DNA of 64,000 nucleotides from Chthonomonas sp. UBA2017 (GTDB lineage: Bacteria > Armatimonadota > Fimbriimonadia > Fimbriimonadales > Fimbriimonadaceae), in contig DDCB01000035.1 in NCBI GenBank assembly GCA_002335425.1, positions 56,860-120,859 on the forward strand. The letters are read 5' to 3'. The translations under genes were made by a program, and so were the position numbers. Under the pieces are notes generated by a model. That model saw nothing but the letters and a program-made list of their open reading frames with translations. It was not told the origin of the DNA and did not search any database. Below are positions 48,053-55,503 of the stretch, piece by piece (within the stretch, counting starts at the first letter, position 1; each line of letters starts with the position of its first letter).

Positions 48053-50023
48053 TCAGCCCATGCAATCAGCGCAAAGATAGCTAAGGTTGCCAAACTCGGA
48101 CTGCGGCGGAGCGATTCTAATGTCCTCGGGGCTTTGGTTCTGATGACAGTGCGTGCATGGAATCTTCATTTCATCGAGGTTGACTTTGAGGCCCAGTCCG
48201 GCGGGGAAGATTGTGTTGACGCCTGAACGTTTTCGAATGCCCTTGACGAGATCAATGCGCAAGTCAGCGATTCCGGCCCAAAATTCTCCGACCAAGGTGA
48301 GCTTCGGGTTCACTTCCTTCACGAGGTTTGTCACGCCGTTATAGCCGAGGTGAATTTCTTTTTCAAACATAGGGTCGACGAGTTCATTTGCATCGGGTTG
48401 GCTCGAGTGAGCAATAAGAATATCCACGCCCTTCAAGTGTTTAGCCAGGTCTGGAAAGTACTTCGTGTCACCGGTATAGCCAATGACGAGCTGTTGAGAA
48501 TCTCTTTCATCGAAGAGAACAATGCGAAATCCTTGCGCTCCGGGCACGTCTTCTCCGTGATGAACGGGGAAGTGCTCAATATGAAAAGGGAATTCGTTTC
48601 GCTTTCCGCCGAACCAGTTTTTGTCCTCAAAACCACGACGCTCAAAGCGGCAAAGAGTGCCGCGATGATCTGCGGTCTGATTTGGAAATAGTTTATATGA
48701 ATCGTCATCGACCATGAAGAGAGTTTTCTTTTCTTTTTCGGGTCGTGGATTGTTGGAGTTTCGATAAATCTCATAACACAGGTCATCTAAACTTCTGAGG
48801 TCGCCATTGTGATCGGGGTGGTCGTGAGAAACTGCGACCGCATGGACATCCAAAATGTGATAACCGGCTTCGTGGAAATTATCCAAGAAGTCAAAGCCTG
48901 GATCGATGACGAGGCCCTTTCCGCGCCACCGCAAGAAGTATCCTCCTCCGGGCCACTTGCGTCCGGTCGCGCCTTCCAAAAGGGTGACGGCGCTGCTCCA
49001 CCCGCGGAGGATTTCTAGCTCGTTCGGGGGATCAGGGGTGGGCTCGTACGCGCCGATATATTCGTCGTATTTTGTGGTGCGGTCACGCACCTTTTCGAGC
49101 ATTCGTGCTGCATATTCATCGCCCGGGACCGGTTGTTTTGCCTCGGCTTCGTCTTCTGGGCTTGGCGCGATGTTTCTGCGCTGCTGTTTAATCAGTTCGA
49201 GGATCACTCGAGCCCGCCTGTGCTCGTCTTCCGTATCGGGCTCCTCTAGCACCTGGTTTAATTGCGCTTCAGCCTCGTCGAGTCTTGAAGCCGCTCTCAG
49301 GCTGTTCGCCAGGTTGTTTCGGGTTAAGTGTGGTCTATCATAGCCCGGGGTATCCAGGGCTTTTTGGTAGAACTCGATGGCACGGTCGTGATCACCCTTA
49401 AGGCTATGGACGATTCCCATGTTGTTGAGAACATTGCCTAGTCCGTCAATGCCCTGGATGTTCAGGGCACGATCATAAAATTCGATAGCGCGGTCATAAT
49501 CCTTTTTCCTTGAATAGATCCGGCCTATCTTGTGAAGGATGCCGCCCAGATTTTCGCAACCCGGTGCGCCCAGGGCTTTTTGGTAGAACTCGATGGCGCG
49601 GTCGAATTCATTCTTGTTGTAATAGGCTAACCCCATGTTGTTGAGGGCGCTGCCGGGCCAATCATAGCCCGGGGTATCCAGGGCTTTTTGGTAGAACTCG
49701 ATGGTGAGGTCGTGATCACCCTTCATGCTGTAGCAATACCCTTGCATGTGCAGGACGTGTCCTTCGAGCTCTGCAGGAATTTCCAAACTTGCCAAAACTT
49801 CGAGCGCTTCGTCGGCCGTTTCTTTTTTGACTGACAGCCGCGAGGCACGAAGAAGGGGCTCGCCCCAGGCCCACCCTTGAGCTTCGGCGAAAGAGAGAGC
49901 CTTTTGCTCCGCTTCGCCCATCGTCGAGTTGTCGGCGCGATTTCGAGCATGCTCGGTGCGAGCCTCCCAAAAGAGCTTCTTGAATTCTTCGATCGCTTGC
50001 GAGGAGGGTCTTTTCTTAGGCAC
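48053..50023 (-). CDS. TPR / metallo-beta-lactamase / zinc-knuckle fusion protein
   Basis: 656 aa from GTG 50023, with GGAG 8 nt upstream. No signal peptide. Residues about 95-255 are four TPR units in 36-residue steps (GDHDLTIEFYQKALDTPGYD, EFDRAIEFYQKALGAPGCEN and so on). After a charged linker comes an MBL-fold domain: VSHDHPDHNGDL (HxHxDH, about residue 398), HFPVHHGEDV, GYTGDTKYFPD and IAHSS. The C-terminus carries CTHC (623-626) and CADC (651-654), a zinc-binding knuckle. The set suggests an intracellular MBL nuclease or phosphodiesterase with protein-binding repeats. I do not recognise a named family. Confidence 0.85.
   Translation of the reverse strand: MPKKRPSSQAIEEFKKLFWEARTEHARNRADNSTMGEAEQKALSFAEAQGWAWGEPLLRASRLSVKKETADEALEVLASLEIPAELEGHVLHMQGYCYSMKGDHDLTIEFYQKALDTPGYDWPGSALNNMGLAYYNKNEFDRAIEFYQKALGAPGCENLGGILHKIGRIYSRKKDYDRAIEFYDRALNIQGIDGLGNVLNNMGIVHSLKGDHDRAIEFYQKALDTPGYDRPHLTRNNLANSLRAASRLDEAEAQLNQVLEEPDTEDEHRRARVILELIKQQRRNIAPSPEDEAEAKQPVPGDEYAARMLEKVRDRTTKYDEYIGAYEPTPDPPNELEILRGWSSAVTLLEGATGRKWPGGGYFLRWRGKGLVIDPGFDFLDNFHEAGYHILDVHAVAVSHDHPDHNGDLRSLDDLCYEIYRNSNNPRPEKEKKTLFMVDDDSYKLFPNQTADHRGTLCRFERRGFEDKNWFGGKRNEFPFHIEHFPVHHGEDVPGAQGFRIVLFDERDSQQLVIGYTGDTKYFPDLAKHLKGVDILIAHSSQPDANELVDPMFEKEIHLGYNGVTNLVKEVNPKLTLVGEFWAGIADLRIDLVKGIRKRSGVNTIFPAGLGLKVNLDEMKIPCTHCHQNQSPEDIRIAPPQSEFGNLSYLCADCMG
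49337..49704 (-). repeat. 44-bp perfect direct repeat within the TPR region
   Basis: The same 44 bases occur at 49337-49380 and 49661-49704, 324 bp (108 codons, three 36-residue TPR units) apart. They encode EFYQKALDTPGYD in two repeats. Flanking sequence is less alike, which suggests recent duplication or gene conversion. Confidence 0.9.
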
Positions 50024-50111
50024 AGTTCTGCTCCACCTTCTAATCTACCCCTAGCGGCTCCGATGGACTCTCCGGCGCGGGGATGGAACGTCGATTCGCG
50101 TCGCGATTGCC

Positions 50112-50600
50112 CTACGCTTGGGGGGCGGGGCCGAGCCAGGTTGTGTCGATTCCTTTCCCGATTAGGATTTCGGAGAGCTGACCGATGTGGCCGTGCAGGT
50201 GCCGAAGGCTGAGGATTTGGAGCTCGACCCTGGAGACGGCGGGGTACCACGTAAAGCCACAGGTTTCGGCGTCGAGATCGAGGGCATCGAGGCGGGCCTC
50301 GACTTCCGAATCGATCAGGTCGATACACTCCAGGATCTCAGCTTGAGTATAGGGCGCGACGTCCGGAGCCTCGCCTTCCAGGTACGTGCAATCTTGGCGA
50401 TGCTTGGACCAAGGCTGAAACGAGTCGAGGTTAGGAAAGAGATAGAGGTGGGCATAGGCGGCCGCATGATAGGCGATCCGCCAAAAGCTGCGGGGATGCG
50501 GGCCCGAAGTCCAAGTTTCCGCGGGGCAAAGTTCAACACACTCGCGCAGCATGGCGAGCGCCGCGTGGGTTTGTCGCTGGAGAGCAAGCTTGACGTTCAT
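50112..50600 (-). CDS. DinB family protein
   Basis: 162 aa from ATG 50600; the longer upstream frame is not coding-like. Four-helix bundle with the family's metal-binding His: YHAAAYAHLYLF and ILSLRHLHGHIGQLSEIL. Such proteins are metal-dependent transferases or thiol-type detoxification enzymes, some DNA-damage-inducible. The C-terminal tail (GKGIDTTWLGPAPQA) is also typical. The TPR-MBL gene begins 88 bp downstream on the same strand; the STAND ATPase gene is divergent. Confidence 0.85.
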   Translation of the reverse strand: MNVKLALQRQTHAALAMLRECVELCPAETWTSGPHPRSFWRIAYHAAAYAHLYLFPNLDSFQPWSKHRQDCTYLEGEAPDVAPYTQAEILECIDLIDSEVEARLDALDLDAETCGFTWYPAVSRVELQILSLRHLHGHIGQLSEILIGKGIDTTWLGPAPQA

Positions 50601-50696
50601 GATCTCTAGGACGAGATAGATAGACAAAAGGTTGCTTTTCAGTAGACGCTTTTGGCAGAAGGATGTGGTCCCAATTTTGTTGCCATTCGTCACGAA

Positions 50697-50728
50697 CTTG
50701 CTCGTGGAGCAAGTCAACCACGTAGAAT
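50697..50728 (+). promoter_or_regulatory. Palindrome and -10 box before the STAND gene
   Basis: CTTGCTC-GTG-GAGCAAG (50697-50713) is a perfect 7-bp inverted repeat that overlaps the region expected for the -35 box. TAGAAT (50723-50728) ends 7 nt before the ATG at 50736. Candidate operator plus leaderless promoter, between divergent dinB and the regulator. Confidence 0.45.
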
Positions 50729-50735
50729 GGGTGCT

Positions 50736-53366
50736 ATGCTTCGCAGGCCGATTCCGGCTGGAACCGTCACGTTTCTCTTTTCCGATCTAGAAGGGGGTGC
50801 CCAGTTGTGGCAGGCGCATCCGCAAAAGCTGCGGGCGGCGCTGGAGCGGCACGACGACTTGATGCGAGAAGCGATTGTCGCGGCGGGGGGCTTTGTTTTC
50901 AAGACGATGGCGCACGCCTTCTTTGTGGCGTTTTCTACGGCGACGGAGGCGCTGGAGGCCGTCCTTTGTGCCCAGCTTTCTCTGGTTGCCGAGCCTTGGC
51001 CGGAAGAAGTTCCGATTCGAGCGCGAATGGCGCTGCATACCGGCGCGGTAGAGAGCCGCGACGACGACTACTTTGGGCCGCCGGTCAACCGCGTCGCGCG
51101 GCTGCTCAGCACGGCGCATGCCGGGCAAGTCGTGATGTCCCAAACGACATTTGACCTTGTGCGCGACCATCTGACTCCCGGGGCGACATTGCGAGACCTT
51201 GGGACGCACCAGCTCAAAGACCTCGCTCGACCTGAGCAAGTTTTCCAGCTGACGCACCCCAGGTTGCCTTCTGATTTTCCGCCGCTCCACTCGCTTTCGA
51301 CGCACTCCAACAATCTGCCTCAGCAGCTCACGACTTTTGTGGGGCGGGAAAAAGAGAGCGAGGAGATCAAGGCCCTTTTGGCAAAAAGTCGCCTGGTCAC
51401 GTTGCTCGGATCCGGAGGAACGGGGAAGACGCGACTCAGCTTGCAGGTGGGGGCAGACATCTTGGAGCGGTTTACCGATGGTGTCTGGTTTGTGGAGCTT
51501 GCGCCGCTCTCGGACCCTGCTTTGGTGGCCCGCGCGGTTGCCGAAGCCTTGAAGGTCAAAGAAACGGCGGGCGAGCCTATTTTGTCAACTCTTATCGAAT
51601 CGCTCAAGTCGAAAAGTTTGCTGATTGTGCTAGATAATTGTGAGCACCTTGTGGGCAGTAGCGCCAGCTTTGTGGCGGACTTGCTTCGAAGATGTTCGGA
51701 TGTTTCCGTATTGGCCAGTAGTCGAGAGGCCTTAGGTGTTTCCGGTGAACATACTTATCGCGTTCCTTCGCTTTCTTTGCCCGATCCCAAGAAGCATTAC
51801 ACTTCGCAATCCTTATCACAATTCGAATCCGCAAGACTCTTTATTGATCGGGCCACTTTGGTCAAGCCTGATTTCGAAGTGACGAACAAAAATGCGCCTG
51901 CTCTTGCTTCGATTTGTTATCACCTCGACGGGATTCCTTTAGCGATCGAGCTTGCGGCGGCTCGTGTCCGAACGCTCTCAGTTGAAGATATCGAAAGTAA
52001 GCTGGACCAACGATTTCGCCTTTTGACGGGGGGCTCGCGAACGGCGATGCCGAGGCAGCAAACGCTTCGAGCCCTCGTGGATTGGAGCTATGACCTTTTG
52101 AGTGAAAACGAAAAGGTGATGCTTTTGCGGGTGTCGGTTTTTTCAGGGGGATGGAGCCTGGCTGATGCCGAAGCGGTTTGTTCGAGTGGTTCTTTAGAAG
52201 AGTGGGAAATTCTGGATCTGCTTTCGTCGTTATCCGATAAAAGTCTTGTCAATATCGATTCAGATGGAGAAGAAGCCTCTTTCAGGTTGTTGGAAACAGT
52301 TCGACAATACGCGCTCGAGCGCATTCAAGAATCGGGCGAGCTGGAAGAACTTCGTCATCGTCACATGCGATGGATGCGAGAAGTTGCTCAACGAAGCGAG
52401 CTCTCTTTAAGGTCTCAGGAGCAAGCAAGATCGCTTGCTCTGTTTGACAAAAGGCGAGATAACTTTCGCGCAGCATTGGAGTGGGCGCTTGAAACAGAGA
52501 GCGAGGACGCTCTTTGGCTGGTCGGGTCGCTCTGGCGCTATTGGCACATTCGCGCCCACATCCGCGAGGGTCGAGTGTATACGGACAGAGCGTTGGCCAT
52601 GATGCGAGACGACCATTCGGCTTTGGCGCGAGCGGGCGCTTATGTCGCATCAGGCACCATGGCGCTTGCGATCTGGGATTATGAGACCCATCGAGATCGG
52701 TTGTTGAAGGCTCTGGAAGTCAGCGAAGGGCTCGACGAGCCTATCCTTTTGGCAACCATTCACAACGGTCTTGGGATTGCCTATGGCGGATTAGCAGATT
52801 GGGAAAATTCGAATCAGCATTATGATCGCGCGCTTGTTCTTTTTGAGAAAATGGGTGACCGAATCGGATTTGTGAAAGTCTTAACGAACAAGGCAAGCAA
52901 TACCAACAATGCTGAAAAGATAGAGGCTTATCGGCGAGCGCTGACGATGAGCGATGATCAGAGCAGCCCCCTCATGACGGCCATGATCTATGGCAATTTG
53001 GGAGCTGCATTAGAGGATGCGGGCGAACGCCAAGAAGCCAAGAGTTTTCACCAAAAGGCGCTTGCGCTCCGATTCAAACTGAATGAGCCTGCCGCCATCG
53101 CGGGTTCGTTGGAAGGAATTGGTCGTTATGTCGCGCTCGGCTTGGTCGGCGATGAGCGCGCCGCCGATGGTGCCCGGGTGCTGAGCGCCGCAGACCTCAT
53201 TCGCGAGGAGACGGGTTATTTTGAATCTGACGATTTGGCCGAAGAGAATGTCAAAGCGAGGGATCAGCTGCTCGAAGCGCTGGGGCAAGAGGCGTTTGAC
53301 AAAGTCTGGCTCGAAGGCCGAACCCAGCCGCTGGAGAAAATCGTCGAACTCGCGCTGAGCGTGTAA
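50736..53366 (+). CDS. STAND-type ATPase with N-terminal degenerate adenylate/guanylate cyclase domain
   Basis: 876 aa from ATG 50736, chosen because TAGAAT sits 7 nt upstream. Residues 1-175 are a class III cyclase-like domain: the first metal Asp is D17 (FLFSDLEGG) but the second metal site, normally GD in FKTxGDAF, is A59-H60 (FKTMAHAFFVAF), so catalysis is doubtful. An NB-ARC-like ATPase follows: Walker A LLGSGGTGKTRLS (about 225), LIVLDNCEHL (Walker B), ASSREALGVSGEHTY, and IPLAIELAAARVRTL. The C-terminal half is TPR-like helical repeats. Layout matches bacterial AfsR/MalT-like signalling ATPases. No DNA-binding domain is seen. Confidence 0.9.
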   Translation: MLRRPIPAGTVTFLFSDLEGGAQLWQAHPQKLRAALERHDDLMREAIVAAGGFVFKTMAHAFFVAFSTATEALEAVLCAQLSLVAEPWPEEVPIRARMALHTGAVESRDDDYFGPPVNRVARLLSTAHAGQVVMSQTTFDLVRDHLTPGATLRDLGTHQLKDLARPEQVFQLTHPRLPSDFPPLHSLSTHSNNLPQQLTTFVGREKESEEIKALLAKSRLVTLLGSGGTGKTRLSLQVGADILERFTDGVWFVELAPLSDPALVARAVAEALKVKETAGEPILSTLIESLKSKSLLIVLDNCEHLVGSSASFVADLLRRCSDVSVLASSREALGVSGEHTYRVPSLSLPDPKKHYTSQSLSQFESARLFIDRATLVKPDFEVTNKNAPALASICYHLDGIPLAIELAAARVRTLSVEDIESKLDQRFRLLTGGSRTAMPRQQTLRALVDWSYDLLSENEKVMLLRVSVFSGGWSLADAEAVCSSGSLEEWEILDLLSSLSDKSLVNIDSDGEEASFRLLETVRQYALERIQESGELEELRHRHMRWMREVAQRSELSLRSQEQARSLALFDKRRDNFRAALEWALETESEDALWLVGSLWRYWHIRAHIREGRVYTDRALAMMRDDHSALARAGAYVASGTMALAIWDYETHRDRLLKALEVSEGLDEPILLATIHNGLGIAYGGLADWENSNQHYDRALVLFEKMGDRIGFVKVLTNKASNTNNAEKIEAYRRALTMSDDQSSPLMTAMIYGNLGAALEDAGERQEAKSFHQKALALRFKLNEPAAIAGSLEGIGRYVALGLVGDERAADGARVLSAADLIREETGYFESDDLAEENVKARDQLLEALGQEAFDKVWLEGRTQPLEKIVELALSV

Positions 53367-53676
53367 GGGCTGAGTCGCGAAACGACATCGCAAGAAGCCG
53401 GCAATATAAATTCACATCGATGCGAAACGTGGAGAGTTTCACTCTTGTGTGTCAATCCAGACTTTCTGGCATGAGTTCCATCATCGCATCAAAACGGCAG
53501 AACACGGATCGCAACGTAGTTTCAAATTGAAAGGGGCATCTTAATAGAGTTTTTTCAGAAGTCGATTCGGCTAAGATTTTTGTTGATCGACCGAAGATGA
53601 GGCATGAAAAGTGTTGTTGTCATGGGGGCGATTCAAGTTGCCTTTTGCGTGAGGAGTGATTCTGAATGAACTGGGT
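53367..53676. other. 310-bp gap without genes
   Basis: Intergenic between convergent genes (STAND ATPase + and DUF4166 -). Slightly AT-richer than its surroundings, with short T-runs on both strands. I see no tRNA, clear terminator hairpin or coding frame here. Confidence 0.6.
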
Positions 53677-54357
53677 TTAGAAGCGAGCCTCTTCACGTTG
53701 GGGCATAATGGATTTCGGAATGTTCTCGGGATCGACATCTTCCCATTCAACGTCGAACGTTCCGGAGAATCCGAAGAGGGGCCCCCAGATGTCGCTCTTG
53801 ACTTCGACTTCGATGTAATATTTCTGGGTTGCGTCATCGAACCAGACCAAGACATGGGCTCTTCCGGAGAAAAACATCGGGAACTTGAACGCGATGCGGC
53901 CTTCATAAAATCGCTGCTCGCCCGAAACAATTCGGAGCCCACCATTCTCGGCGACGCTGAGGTGGAGATCAACGGCGAGATGCTGATGAGTTCCCATGTA
54001 GTCCACGACCTGATTGCGCTTGGGGTCTCGAACCATGTAGGCGTCAAATCGTCGCTCGCGGCCGAGCTGAAAAGTTCGGAGTTCGGTCACGGTTTCGCGG
54101 CCCAGAGTGTCGATGTACGCCCAGTTTTCAATCGTAAAGGGCACGTTTTCGCCCTGTTCGGGAAACATGATGTTCCGCCATGTTCCGACCTTGAGAAATG
54201 GGAGTGTATAGAACCGGCCATGCCAGACGCGGGCCATGACTCCCCGTCCAATCGCCCGTTTGCCTGAGTGGCTATCGAAGCCAAATCGTTCTTGGATTTT
54301 GGGATGAAGTCGTTCGAATTCTTTTCCCATCACGGTTGCATAGATCGACTTACTCAC
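53677..54357 (-). CDS. DUF4166 protein
   Basis: 226 aa from GTG 54357, chosen because GGAG lies 6 nt upstream and it overlaps the stop of the previous gene (GTGAGTAA). Recognised by EFERLHPKIQERFGFDSHSG at the start, FPEQGENVPFTIENWAYID, FDAYMVRDPKRNQVVDYMGT and the C-terminal DIWGPLFGFSGTFDVEWEDV. No enzymatic residues are known for the family. DUF4166 is often next to saccharopine-dehydrogenase-like or short-chain dehydrogenase genes; here its partner is a CrtA-like gene, with coupled translation. Confidence 0.85.
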   Translation of the reverse strand: MSKSIYATVMGKEFERLHPKIQERFGFDSHSGKRAIGRGVMARVWHGRFYTLPFLKVGTWRNIMFPEQGENVPFTIENWAYIDTLGRETVTELRTFQLGRERRFDAYMVRDPKRNQVVDYMGTHQHLAVDLHLSVAENGGLRIVSGEQRFYEGRIAFKFPMFFSGRAHVLVWFDDATQKYYIEVEVKSDIWGPLFGFSGTFDVEWEDVDPENIPKSIMPQREEARF

Positions 54358-55063
54358 GGATCGCTCCGACAGGAAGGAGTGAGGTTCGTCCATTCCAGGA
54401 TCCATATTCGGCGATGGGAGAAAACCTGAGGGTGGTGAATTCGTGATGAAAGTCGCGACGGTCCCGTTCATTCATCGCATCGATATGACGCTTGGGTTGC
54501 TCGACGCTGCTGTGGCCTTGCACCATATTGATCATGGCCTGTTGAGAATTCCAGATGGAAAACGTCGCGACGGTTCTTGGATAACGGATCGCAGCCATCG
54601 AGAAAGTTGTTTCCGGGTGATCTCTGACCAAAATTTCGACGGGTCGCCCCCATCGAATGAAGCGCGGGACTTCGGGGAGCTTCATTCGTGCCAACGTGAA
54701 GGCTGCGACCGCCGCCAGAGGATCGGTCTCGCCGATTGATTCCGGCAAGTCGGCGAAGGCTCGAACCGAGCCCCACCGACGGAGAAACTTCATCCGCAGG
54801 TGCCACCCCTGGGCAATTTTCTGACCAAGTTTTGATCGGCAGAGAAACTCTTCAATTGCATCCTCGCTCGACCATTCGGCAAACATGACAAGATGGCCGA
54901 GCTGCATTCGCTCAAGCGACACGATCGGCGAACCGAGCTGCATCGCGGTGAGGCATTCAACATGGACGAGCCCGGGAACCTTCAACGATGTCGGTGGGCG
55001 AACGAGTGACGAGACGGTCAACGGCACTGAGGTCTTCGCCAGACCCAGCGTGAACACTCTCAT
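54350..55063 (-). CDS. Spheroidene monooxygenase (CrtA)-like protein
   Basis: 237 aa. The two-half pattern resembles CrtA: an N-terminal half with GLVHVECLTAMQLGSP, MFAEWSSEDAIEEFL and WGSVRAFADLPESI, and a second half with AAFTLARMKLPEVPRF, TTFSMAAIRYPRTVATFSIW and FTTLRFSPIAEYGSWNG. CrtA adds keto groups to carotenoids in phototrophs, but many non-phototrophs have related proteins of unknown role, so the carotenoid link is tentative. No other carotenoid gene is in the window. Coupled to the DUF4166 gene by overlap. Confidence 0.7.
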   Translation of the reverse strand: MRVFTLGLAKTSVPLTVSSLVRPPTSLKVPGLVHVECLTAMQLGSPIVSLERMQLGHLVMFAEWSSEDAIEEFLCRSKLGQKIAQGWHLRMKFLRRWGSVRAFADLPESIGETDPLAAVAAFTLARMKLPEVPRFIRWGRPVEILVRDHPETTFSMAAIRYPRTVATFSIWNSQQAMINMVQGHSSVEQPKRHIDAMNERDRRDFHHEFTTLRFSPIAEYGSWNGRTSLLPVGAIRE

Positions 55064-55503
55064 GATTTTCAGAGTACACGGTTGGCCGGGTGGATTTCTG
55101 GTCGGGGGCGAATAGTGACGAATCAGCCCACATGATGAGCTGAAGCTTCAGGTTTGTCAGGAGCCGGAGGCGGTCGAGATCGAGTCGGTCCACAGCGTTC
55201 TTGCAATGAAGTTCCCGTGTATCTTTGATTCGGCCTAATGAACTCAACCAGCCTCGAACGATGCTGGATCAGACTGCCTGAGTCCAGGAGTCGCGGGGCC
55301 ACCAGCGCATGACGGCGGCAGCCTGCAGGAGCCGAGATGGGAGCGTCATGGTTTGCGGGCCGGGGGTATCTGGGGCTCGAAGAGATGGTTCGTGTTGGGG
55401 CAAATGGAGTCGAATGGCTCTCTGATCCGCAGCGCTCGATCCCGGTCTTGTCGCTTTAGAGCTGGTTTGTTGTCGGCAGAGTGCGGATGTGTAAACTAGC
55501 TTC
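55064..55503. other. 440-bp gap; promoter of the next gene, possible remnant frame
   Basis: The minus strand has an open frame (55505-55272), a stop at 55269-55271, then a further stretch in the same frame (RELHCKNAVDRLDLDRLRLL). This may be a decayed gene; evidence is weak. The right end holds the promoter of the glycosidase-like gene. Confidence 0.3.
55470..55497 (+). promoter_or_regulatory. Leaderless promoter of the gene at 55504
   Basis: -35 TTGTCG (55470-55475), 16-nt spacer, -10 TAAACT (55492-55497), then only 6 nt to the ATG at 55504 with no ribosome-binding site. One of the clearer leaderless candidates. Confidence 0.55.
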
